Position numbers and translations under genes: made by a program | Assembly (NCBI GenBank): GCA_009823505.1 | Contig: VZQC01000392.1 | Span: forward strand, 1,012,585-1,076,584 | DNA: 64,000 nucleotides | Direction of reading: 5' to 3' | Origin: Rhizomys pruinosus | Taxonomy: Eukaryota > Chordata > Mammalia > Rodentia > Spalacidae | Part shown: in pieces, positions 24,684-37,100 of the stretch | Position numbering within the stretch: position 1 is the stretch's first letter | Layout: each line of letters begins with the position of its first letter | The notes under the pieces: model-generated | Database searches by the model: none | What the model was told of the DNA's origin: nothing | What the model saw: only the letters and a program-made list of their open reading frames with translations

Positions 24684-27600
24684 AGACAGGGTCTCCCTCT
24701 AGCCCCAGCTGTCCTGGAACTCACTTTGTAGACCAGGCTGGCCTTGAACTCACAGAGATCCACCTACCTCTCCCTCCCAAGTGCTAGGATTAAAGGCGTG
24801 CGCCACCACGCCCAGTTCAGTGTTTGTTCTTAATTTGGCAGTTTCAGCAGTCAGCCACCACACTTGTTTTATATCCTGGCTATACTTTGTGATTAGATTT
24901 TCATTTTAAGAACTATCTCGGGAAAGACTTAAAAGAGTCATAAACTCACATTTCCATGTTATGGTACTGAACTGTATTTGCATTTTTCTGATGGGGTGAA
25001 ATCATATGCTGGTATCCTCTAGGTGGAGGGAAGCTGTTGCAGCCCGGAAGAAACTCCGTCGCCAAATGCGGGCCTTCCCTGCAGCTCCATGCTGTGTGGA
25101 TGTGAATGATCGGCTCCGTGCATTGGTGCCCAGTGCAGAGTGCCCAATTGCTGAGGAAAACTTGGCCAAGGGCCTCTTGGACTTGGGCCATGCAGGGAAA
25201 GTGGGCATCTCCTGTACCAGGTCAGTACTCACCTGTATGTCCTCTGGGTTCCCTGCCCCACTTAGTATCACCATGAAGTAGACTGATGTGTTTGTTGATG
25301 ACGATGGGTAGAGCTAGAAAGTGAGTACAGGTATAGAATCGTATTTTAAAGATTTATTTATTTTTGGTTTTTTGAGACAGGGTCTTCCTTTAGTTCCAGC
25401 TGGCCTAGAGCTCGCTGTGTAGACCAGGCTGGCCTTAAACTCACAGAGCTCCGCCTGCCTCTGCCTCCCGAGTGCTGAATGTCATCTCTTTTTTTTTTTG
25501 CGGGTCTCGGATTCCCCTGGAACTGGAGCTCTCCTGGAATTGGAGTCTCAGACGGTTCTCAGCCGCCATGTGGGTGCTGGGGATCGAACCCGGGTCCTCT
25601 GTAAGAGCGGTCGGCGCTCTTAACCGCTAGGCCATCTCTCCAGCCCCTGAATGTCATCTCTTGAGAGGAGCTTTCATAGCCATGTTGCCTCCCAGGGAGC
25701 AGGCCCTAGGGAGGCAACATGGATGGACTCTAGGCCTACGTGGGCTCATGTTTCTTGTTTCTTTGCTTGTCACAGTATGTTCTTTCTGAGCATTGTTTCT
25801 TAAGGTTTCTTTGGTTTCTTTGGCCCATCAGATGATATGGGTATCTCTGTGCTGTAAATGGGGATGATAGGCTAGCCCATGCCTTGCGTGAGATCAGGAA
25901 TTAGAATTAGAGCCCTTTCTCTGACCTATGTTGCAATGACATGTAGTCTGCCCCCTGGAAGGCATGGTTTCTTGTGACCTTCCTTCCCCAAACCTTGTTT
26001 TCCTTCTCAGCCTGTCTTTTCTGATACCCTCCACCATCCTTGCCCTTTTTTTTTGAGACAGGGTCTCTCTGTATCCCCAACTGTCCTAGAACTTGCTTTG
26101 TACACCAGGCTAGCCTTGAACTCACAGAGATCCTCCTGCCTCTGCCTCCCAAGTTTGCCCTCAGTTCTTCCCTGATCTGGTGATTCCCTTTATCTGTCAC
26201 AGTAACAGCTCTCCTGATACATTAATAGCCAGGTTCTTTTTCCCTGTATTCCAAACTCTGTTCTCTTCCTAGTGCCTCTTTCCCAGCCTACTCTTTCCTG
26301 CTTACAGGCCCCATCCTTGCAGGTCATAATCCTGGGCTTGATTCCATCTCCCAGGATCCCCTTCCTGTAGTTCCATCCTTGGAATGTACCTATGGCCAGA
26401 ATAGGTCTTTATACTTCTGTCATACTCTTTCCGTAGATTGTGGCTGAAAGCCAGCATCCTCCATCCATAGTAGAAGGGCCCTCTGATACCCTGTTGATTT
26501 GCATCATCTATTATTTATGTCCCCCATGCTGCACCCCAGTTCTCTGTACCATGAGTTAACCTCTACCTCTTGACCACTCACTGTTGCTCTTCCCAAACAT
26601 GACAGGCCAGGTGGTGGTGCATCATGGCCACCTTTTGTTGCCCTCCAGAAGTTTTTATGCTAGCTGTTTTGTTTCCTTCAAGTCTTTGCTATTTACTTTC
26701 GGTGACCACTGAAAGAAGGCAGCAGTTCCAGTGATGGCTCCCCTTATATGCTGCGATCGCCCATGGAATTGATGTGTCCTGTAAGCCACAGGAGCCAGCA
26801 CTGAGGCTCTTCCTCCCATTAGAGCATGTTTATTTCCCACAGCCAGTACATAGTGAGTAGTTAGCAGGATTTGATGAAGGATTGTCTGCCCTGTTAGTTT
26901 ATCAGGGTCTAAATATTCCCCATCAAGAAACACTGCCTAATTTCTATTCAGAAACATCAGTAAATACTATTAAATTCCTTCTTTGGATGAGAGGTAGCCC
27001 TCTGTAGTCCTGTTGTCTTCATTTTCTTTGTAGGTTAAGGAGGCTCAGAAACAAGACGACACACCAGATGAAGGTTCAGCACTTCCACCAGCAGCTGCTG
27101 AGGTCTGTCAGTCCCAATGTGTATGCCGCTCCTGCTTAGGGTCTGCACACTGGCTTACTTATGGTGGTCTGTCCCTTCTAGCCATGCTGCCTGGGCACCT
27201 CTGGACCTGCCGTCTTTTGTGGCCGAGCACCTCCCTGTGAAGAATGAGCGAATATTTTGGAAACTGGTGCTCGTCTTGCCTGATGAAGAAGAGCAGACTC
27301 GAGGGAGTCCTGGCAGGTCAGGGAGGTTTTCTGGCTGGGTTGGTAGATAGGACTTCTGTAGAGCCACAGACAGGCAGGTAGAGCTGTGGGAGAGGAGGGT
27401 ACCCTAAATATTTATGTTTTGGTCTGTATTGTTCATGATACTTAGATTTATATCATAATTCCATGTATATGGGAGTATGTAGTCTCATTCTGAAAGCTTT
27501 AAGAGTTGAGGATTATTTAAATATATGCTATGGGTATCCTGATTAGCATCTACTTCATTTAAGATTTAGGGGTGGGGTATTTTATACTTTGCCTGCTATA

Positions 27601-28073
27601 GTTCCATTTTCAACTTAGGAAAAATCTTTTGGCTTTTTTTNTGGGGGGGGTATTTTATTTTTTTATTTATTTTTAGTGTTTTATTTTTGGCGGTTTTGTA
27701 TGGTTGGGGGTATTTTTATTGTGTTTTTATTTTATTATATATTGGAATTTTATTTTATTGTGGGGTATATTTTGGGGTATTTGGTTGGTTATGGGGTTAT
27801 TGGGGTTGTGGTTGGGGTTTTATTTTCTGGTTATTTGGGTGGGGGGGTATTCTATATATTTTGGTATTTTATTTATTTAATTAAAAATTTATTTTTATTT
27901 CTTTTTTTATTGGTTGGGGGGGTGGGTTTGTATATTTGGCTTTTTTATTATGTTTGGGGTTCTTGGGTTGGGGTTCTTTTTTTGTGCGGGTTTCTTATTA
28001 TACTTTGCCTCCTGGATATTTTGCTTATCGTTCCATTTTCAACTTTATGCAAAAAAATCTTTTTTTTGGCTTT

Positions 28074-28112
<39 letters not shown>

Positions 28113-31100
28113 ATATGTTTTCTTTTTTTTTGGTCTTTTTGAGACAGGGTCTCCCTGTAGCCCCAGCTGTTCTGGAACTTGCTCCATACACCAGGCTGGC
28201 CTTGAACTCACAAAGATCTGCCTGCCTCTGCCTCCTAAGTGCTAGGATTAAAGGCATGCACCACTATGCCCAGTTAATCTTTTGGCATTTTTAAAAATTA
28301 ATTAATTAATTTATTTATTTATTTTTACGTGTATAAATGTACTGTCTGCATGCAGGTCTGTGCACCCGTGTCGTGCAGTGCCGTGGAGGCCAGAAGAGGG
28401 CGTCGGATTCCCCTGGAACTGGAGTTCTCCTGGAATTGGAGTTACAGACGGTTCTCAGCCGCCATGTGGGTGCTGGGGATCGAACCTGGGTCCTCTGCAA
28501 GAGCAGTCTGTACCCCCAACCGCTAGACCATCTCTCCAGCCCCCTCTTTTGGCATTTTAAGAGATTGAAAAATGATACGAAATGGGTTGGAGAGATGGTT
28601 CAGTGGTTAAAAGCCCTGGGTGCTCCTGCAGGAGACCCAAGTTCAATTCCCAGTATCCACATGGTAGCTAACACTTGTCAGAAACTCCAGTTCCCTCTTC
28701 TAGCCTCTGCAGGCATTGTACCCATATGGTGCATTTACATACATGCAGGCAAAGCACTCATACCAATAAAATTAAATTTAAAGATTTTTTAATGATATGA
28801 TACTGATTTCCATAACCAAATAGCTTCTGGATAATTTTAAAGCAACTGTGAGCCTAGTATCGAGTGGTTTATGCCTGTAATCTCAGTACTTGGAAGGTCA
28901 AGGCAGGAGGAATGCCATTAATTTGAAGTCTAGCCTGGACTATAGAGTGAGAGATTCTGTCTCTAAAAGCACAAGATGGACTGTGGAGATAGCTGATAAA
29001 ATGTTTGCTGTGCATGCATCAGAGCTGAGTTTGATCACTAGACAGATAAAAAAGCATAGTAACATGGTCTCCCAGCACTGGGGAGGTGGAGGTAGATGAT
29101 TCACTGGGGCTTGGTAGTCAGCTATCTTAGCTTAACCTAATAACTAACCTTGGTAGTCAGCTAGCTTAGCTTAATTTCAGGGCATTAAGAGGTTCTGTCC
29201 CAAAACACAAGGTGAATAGGCATGGTGGCACACATCTTTAATCCTAGTACTTGGGAGGCAGAGGCAGGTGGATCTCATGACTTTGAGGCCAGTTTGGTCT
29301 ATATAGTGAGTTTCATCCAGGGCTACATCGTGAGATCCTTTCTCCAAAAAATAAAATAAGTAAATAAACCAAAGTGGAAGGCCGCTAAGTCACTATAGCC
29401 AAGGTTGACCTCTATCTTCCACATGTATGCACTCACAAAAAAATTCTACAACTATTTCCTTATATATATTTTAATTCTTTCTGTAGACCAGGCCGACCTT
29501 GAACTCACAGATACCCACCCACCTTTTCCTCCCAAGTGTTGGTATTGAAAGCATGTGCCACTATGCCCAGTGTCTAATAACTTTATTAAAATATAATTTA
29601 TTTCTGGTGCCAAACATCCGGCCGCGCAAAAAATAAAGTAATTTATATACCATAAATTTTACCCACAGTGCTTTTTATTTTGGGGGTTTTACAACTATTA
29701 CCAGTATTTAATTCCAGAACATTTTTTTCTCCTAAAATACAAAGTCCATGTTCACTAGCAGTCTCCATTCTTCTCTACTCCCAGCTCCTGGAAATTACAT
29801 CTCTGATGTTTATATCTATAGATTTGCTTAATGTAGATGTTCTAGTTTGCCTCCAGTTGCTGTGATAAAACACTCTGACCATTACCAACTTGGGGAGGAA
29901 AGAATTTATTCATCTTACATCTCCCAGGTCATAGTTCACCAGTTAGGGAGCTCAAAGTAGGAACCCGGGACAGGATCCTGGAGGCAGGAGCTGACACAGG
30001 CCATGGAGGAACACCTCTTACTGGCTTGCTCCCCTGGCCATGGTCAGCTTGCTTTTTTTACACAATACAGATCAACCTGTCCAGGGGTGGCACTGCCCAC
30101 AGTGGACTGGGCCCTTTTACATCACTCAACAGTTAAGAAAATACCCTATAGGCCAGTCCAATGGAGACAATTCTCCAATTGAGGGTCCCTCAACGCAGGT
30201 GTGTCACGTTGATACTAAAGCTATCTAGCATAATTAACCCCTTGTCAACTTGACACACAAAATACATCAGTATTAAACCATAGGCTTTTCATTTCTTGTC
30301 TTCATGGTATGTTGTTAATATTAATACCACAGCACAAGACAGTACAACCTTAAAAGCCCCACATTCCAATGCCGGGCGTGGTGGCGCACGCCTTTAATCC
30401 TAGCACTTGGGAGGCAGAGGCAGGCACATCTTTGTGAGTTCAAGGCCAGCCTGGTCTACAGAGTGAGTTCCAGGACAGCTGGGNTTACAGACGGTTCTCA
30501 GCTGCCATGTGGGTGCTGGGGATCGAACCCGGGTCCTCTGCAAGAGCAGTCAGTGCTCTTAACTGCTAGGCTATCTCTCCAGCTTCTCAGTCTGCTTTCT
30601 TAAACAATACAGGACCACCTACCTGCCCAGGGGTGATACTACCCACAGTGGGCTGGGCCTTCCCATATCACTCAACAATAAAGAAAAGAGATCTTGTGTA
30701 AATGAGGACATGCAATATATAGTCTTCTGTCACTGGAATGTTTTCTAGACCTATCTATGTTGAACTGTGTAAAAATACACCATGTACTGGGGATGGAGAG
30801 ATGGCTGAGCAGTTAAGAGCGCCAGCCTCTCTTGCAGAGGACCCAGTTTCCATTCCCAGCACACACATGGCGGCTAAGAACCGTCTTTAAGCCAGGTGTA
30901 GTGGCACACGCCTTTAATCCTAGCACTCAGGAAGCAGAGGCAGGCTGATCTCTGTGAGTTCAAAGCCAGCCTGATCTACAGAGTGAGTTCCAGGCCAGCT
31001 GGGGCTATAGGGAGACCCTGTCTCAGACCAACAAAAAAAAAAAAAAAGCTCACAGTCTCTTAAAAGTCTCTTAATTGTAAGTTCCTGTAAAATCCAGACA

Positions 31101-34100
31101 AATACTGTCTTATTTCAAAGGGAAGAATTGGGTACACCTAAGCAAAACCTAAGTCCAGCAAAGTAGCTCAAGGCTGGACATCTAGGAGCACTCATAATCT
31201 TCGGGGCTTCAAAATGTTTTGGCAGCTCTACTTTTCTGACTCTGCCATCCACAGAACACACAGCTCATCTCTCACAGGCCTAGGCTGGCCCCATTCCACA
31301 CCTGCTGCTGCTGCTGCTGGTGGTCATCCCATGGTTTTGACATCTCCAAAAAAGCTGGAGTCACTATTGAAACTGAGGCTGCACCTTCACCAAGGGCTTT
31401 TCTGGTCTCTTAGTGTACAAAGCCTCAGATTCTCTCTGTGTTCCCTGTAATCCTGGGGTTTTCACTGCAACCTCAGCTCCTCTCTGTGGCCCCTTCACAT
31501 TTTCAACACCAGTATCATACAGGAGACTGTTACACATTACCAAGTCCTGCTTCCAGCTTAAGATGGAGGGTCAGGCCCCCTCTGGATCATAGCTTCTCTG
31601 TGCTGACCCTGAGGAAATTCTTCCCAAAGATTTCACCACAGTGATGCTGGTGTCTTATTACTTAATAGCTGATTTTTCAGCAGCAGTTGTCCCAGTAAAA
31701 CAAAGGTTTCACTTTAGGTTCTGGTCTCTAGTTAATCATAGCTGATTCTTAAGCCCCAGCTGACCAGAACGCACAGATTCTCAGTTCAACATATCATACA
31801 AATAGCCCTGATGGTCTTTGCTTTCCTTTGAAACTTCACAAGCCAGGCCTCCATCAGCATACCCGTTCAGAGCTCCACAGCAACAGATTCTAAACACTCA
31901 GTGATTTTTCTAACCCAGAGTTCCAAACACTTCCACAATCCTCCCCAAAACACCAAGGTCAGGTCTGTCACAGTAATAGCCCATTCTCTGGTACCAATTT
32001 CTGTTCTAGTTTGCCTCCAATTGCTGTGACAAAACATGCTGACCAGTACCAACTTGGGGAGGAAAGGGTTTATTCATCTTATATCTCCCAGGTCACAGTT
32101 CAACACTGAGGTAGCCCAAGGTAGGAACTCAGGGCAGGAATCTGGAAGCAGGAGCTGGATGGAGCACAGGCCATGGAGGAATGCTGCTTACTGGCTTGCT
32201 TCCTTGGCTCATGCTCAGTCTGCTTGCTTTTTTTTTTTAAGTTTTTTTATTTTATTATTTATTTACTTATTTATTTTATTGTTGTGCAATGCCGCAGAGG
32301 TCAGAAGAGGGTGTCGGATTCCCCTGGAACTAGAGTTCTCCTGGAATTGGAGTTACAGACGGTTCTCAGCTGCCATGTGGGTGCTGGGGATCGAACCCGG
32401 GTCCTCTGCAAGAGCAGTCAGTGCTCTTAACTGCTAGGCTATCTCTCCAGCTTCTCAGTCTGCTTTCTTAAACAATACAGGACCACCTACCTGCCCAGGG
32501 GTGATACTACCCACAGTGGGCTGGGCCTTCCCATATCACTCAACAATAAAGAAAAGAGATCTTGTGTAAATGAGGACATGCAATATATAGTCTTCTGTCA
32601 CTGGAATGTTTTCTAGACCTATCTATGTTGAACTGTGTAAAAATACACCATGTACTGGGGATGGAGAGATGGCTGAGCAGTTAAGAGCGCCAGCCTCTCT
32701 TGCAGAGGACCCAGTTTCCATTCCCAGCACACACATGGCGGCTAAGAACCGTCTTTAAGCCAGGTGTAGTGGCACACGCCTTTAATCCTAGCACTCAGGA
32801 AGCAGAGGCAGGCGNATGTACTGTCTGCATGTAGGTTTGTGCACCCGTGTCGTGCAATGCCGCAGAGGTCAGAAGAGGGTGTCGGATTCCCCTGGAACTA
32901 GAGTTCTCCTGGAATTGGAGTTACAGACGGTTCTCAGCTGCCATGTGGGTGCTGGGGATCGAACCCGGGTCCTCTGCAAGAGCAGTCAGTGCTCTTAACT
33001 GCTAGGCTATCTCTCCAGCTTCTCAGTCTGCTTTCTTAAACAATACAGGACCACCTACCTGCCCAGGGGTGATACTACCCACAGTGGGCTGGGCCTTCCC
33101 ATATCACTCAACAATAAAGAAAAGAGATCTTGTGTAAATGAGGACATGCAATATATAGTCTTCTGTCACTGGAATGTTTTCTAGACCTATCTATGTTGAA
33201 CTGTGTAAAAATACACCATGTACTGGGGATGGAGAGATGGCTGAGCAGTTAAGAGCGCCAGCCTCTCTTGCAGAGGACCCAGTTTCCATTCCCAGCACAC
33301 ACATGGCGGCTAAGAACCGTCTTTAAGCCAGGTGTAGTGGCACACGCCTTTAATCCTAGCACTCAGGAAGCAGAGGCAGGCAGATCTCTGTGAGTTCAAA
33401 GCCAGCCTGATCTACAGAGTGAGTTCCAGGCCAGCTGGGGCTATAGGGAGACCCTGTCTCAGACCAAAAATAAATAAATAAATAAATAAATAAATAAATA
33501 TTGTATTTATTATTGCTGTGTAGACCAGGCTGGCCTTGAACTCAGAAATCGACCTGCCTCTGTCTCCCAAGTGCTGAGATGAAAGGCACCACCATGCCCA
33601 GCAGCATATTTATCTTATCAGTTGATAGCCATTTGGGTTTCCATTCTTAGGCTGATACAAACATTCACATGGAAATACGTTTATAGACATATGTTTACTT
33701 AATTCCTTTATAAACTATTCCCTAGGACTAGAACTGTGTTATATAACTCTATGAACTGCCAGATTTTCCCAATGGCTGTGTCATTTTTTTTTCACTCCTA
33801 CTAGCAATGTAACAGAATTCTCTGAACACATTTCTTTTTAAGCAGTTACTATTGGGACACAGGCTAAGGAAAAGGAATAAGGAAATCATGAGTTTCACCT
33901 CACAGGACAGTTAAACAATGAAGGGATTTTAAAAGTATTACACATTTATAAGCTGGTATGTTAAGACCTATTGAGTCAAGTTTGTGCCTCCAGATGTCCT
34001 TTACTGTGAGTCCATCCACTGGAACCTGATCAGCCTGTTTAACATTACTCCCTTAAAGAAGACCAACTTTCCCTCACCTAGTAGTGATCAGCCTCCAATA

Positions 34101-37100
34101 ATTTCTCAGCTAAAGTTGAGGCTTGTTACCCGTTTTCCCAGTTCTGTGCTGGGATTTTGTCTGGTTGAGTTTGCATGGGTCTTGTGTGTGCTGTTGCCAT
34201 TGCCATAAGGTCATATGAGCAAATCCCCAGCCACCAAGGAAACTGTTGCCTTGTGGTCGTCTGCCACCCCGGCTCTTATAGTCTTTCCACTCCCTCTTCC
34301 ACATTGGTCTTTGAGCTCTGGGCAGCAGAGGTTTAATACAGGGGTCTTGTCCAGGAACACGCACTCTGCAATCTCTTATTTAATACAGGGGTCCTGCTCT
34401 GCAGTCTCTTATTTAATACAGGGGTCCTGTCCAGGAACACGTACTCTGCAGTCTCTTATTTAATACAGGGGTCCTGCTCTGCAATCTCTTATTTAATACA
34501 GGGGTCCTGTCCAGGAACACGCACTCTGCAATCTCTTATTTAATACAGGGGTCCTGTCCAGGAGCACGCACTCTGCAATCTCTTATTTAATACAGGGGTC
34601 CTGTCCAGGAGCACGCACTCTGCAATCTCTTATTTAATACAGGGGTCCTGTCCAGGAGCACGCACTCTGCAATCTCTTATTTAATACAGGGGTCCTGTCC
34701 AGGAGCACGCACTCTGCAATCTCTTATTTTCTACATTTTGGCCAGTTGTGGCTTTCTATCTTAATCACCTTTTGTTGCATCAGGAAACTTCACTGGAGAG
34801 AGTTGAGAGATTTATTAATAATCTCTCTACCCCCCTGCTCTGCTATGTTCCTTGAGCCCTTAGGTATAGAGGGTCACTTAGAGTGAGCATCTCACAGACA
34901 CTCTCTGTGTTTGACCAGTGGCGGAACTCTATTACAGTCTCTGTTGCAAAAAGAAGCTTCTTGATGAGTGGTGACAGGTGTACTTGTCAGGGTAGTCTGG
35001 AGGTCTAAGGTGGGATGAGCAAGAGGGGCCTAGACCTAAGGTGGGGATGGGGACAATGTGGGGAGTGTCTTAACTAGCTAGGCAGAGTCGGTGTGGGCCC
35101 CCGAGCAGGAGAATGTAGCAGTCAAGGTGCAGGGGAATCAAGATGCAGTGGATGGGGTCTGGCTTAGAAGGCTAGTCTGGAGGTCTCAAGTGGGATAAGC
35201 AGAAAAGGGGGGTCTAGGCCAAAGACATAGTTAGCCACCATGTAGGGGCTGGGAACCAAACTCAGGTCCTCTATAAGAGCAGCCAGTGCTTGTACCATTG
35301 AGCCTTCTCTCTAGCCCCTTAAAAATACCTATCTTTTGGGAGTTAGAGAGATGGCTCAACTGGTAAGAATGCTAGCTGCTCTTGCAGAGGATCTGGGTTT
35401 GGTTCCTAGCATCCATGTAGTGGATAACAGCTGTCTTATGACCTCTGCAGGCATTACACAGCATGGGTGCATTTAAACACATGCACCCAATACACTCATA
35501 CACAGAAAATGAAAATAAATAAAAAAAATTTAAGCTATCTTTTGATTTACTAACTTCCTTCAGAAATTATGTCACTTAGGAATTCTTGTCTTTATTTAGT
35601 ATATATATGTATATGTATATATGCATGCATGCATGCACATGTGTGTCAACAAAGGTAGAGGTCTGAGAACAACTTGCAGGATCTGTTCTCTCCTCACACT
35701 TGTGTAGGTTCCAGGGAATCAAGCATCATTATCTATTGTATTTCACTGGCCCAGCATGAGAAATTTGATTATTTTTATCTCTAGGGATGGTTTTTACTTC
35801 TCAGGTTACTTTCCTTCTGGTTCACAGTACATTAGAATGAGCTAGTTTCATGACTGCCCTTTCTTCACAAAAAAGATAAGTCCTAACTCCATTTTAAAAT
35901 AATGGCCAATTAACCAGGGGTGGTGGCACACACCTTTAATCCTAGCACTTGGGAGGCAGAGGCAGGTGGATCTTTGTGAGTTCAAGGCCAGCCTGGTCTA
36001 CATAGCAAGTTCAAGACAGCTGGAGCTACAGGGAGACCCTGTCTCAAGACATAAATCAATCAATCAAATAACAGCCTGTTTTGTCCAGGACAACTTCACC
36101 ATATGATTGGTGTCTGTGGCCCTGAATCTGTGTGTTATTTGTCTTCTTTTCCTGAAAATGTCTGTAGTTGAATTTTTGATTTTTTTTTTCAACTGTTATT
36201 TCCTTTTATCTACAGAATTCTAGCAAATTGGCTAAAGGTCAAGTTCACAGGAGACAATAGCTTGGTGGGTGACACACACAGCAATACTGGAGACATCCAG
36301 ACACTCACGGTTTTTAGTGCACTGAGTAGCAAAGGGGATCAAGCAGTTTCTGTCAATGTGTGTATAAAGGTAAGTGACAATCACTTCATGTATTTACTTT
36401 CATGATTTCATTTTTCTCAGACATTATTAAAATTATGTAATTACTATTTATTCTTAAAAGTGGTTTTAAAAGATTTTGGGAGGATCAGAACCAAATGTCA
36501 TTGTCTGTTCTTTATATCTTTTTTTTGTTTGTTTGTTTATTTTTAAGGGATTCTACAATATAATAACACAGTTGTTTGCAGATAACATTGATGTTACTCA
36601 GTTTGCCATACAATTAGGTAATTGGTGCATTTTGCAAGTATCTATGTCCAATTTTTGAACAACCCAAGGTTCCCATAGTCCAGTTGAAGCTTCTATGCAT
36701 AGGCATGTTGATCAATTAGGAGTCCAGACTATATTCCTGTAGTCTCATGATTCACCTCTATCTCTCCGCAGCCCTTACAATCTACCACGCCCCCTCTTCT
36801 GCAATTTGTTCCCTGGGCTTTGGGAAAGGGGCACAAGTAGGTGAGAAGAAAACAGTCTACTTTCTTTGGAGTTGTCATTTTGGACTCTAGTCTGTTCAGG
36901 TTGTTTCCCTTCATGGGTTGACAGCTTTTCCAGTGATACCTTTTTAGTCATCTAACAAAGCACAAGCAATCGGATGTACAGGCATTTAAGCAGTACTAAT
37001 TATTATGTCAAGCTAAGCTGTCAGCATAGACACAGATGCTTGGATGGTATGCTAATCTGCAAACTGTGGTTTCTCTATAAAGGGTGACAAGTTCTTATTG

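Noticed and set aside
27676..28113. 145-codon hydrophobic + strand frame resembling a membrane protein
   Set aside because: It falls in the C-depleted block next to an N and runs into a poly(T) tract, so it is most likely an artefact.
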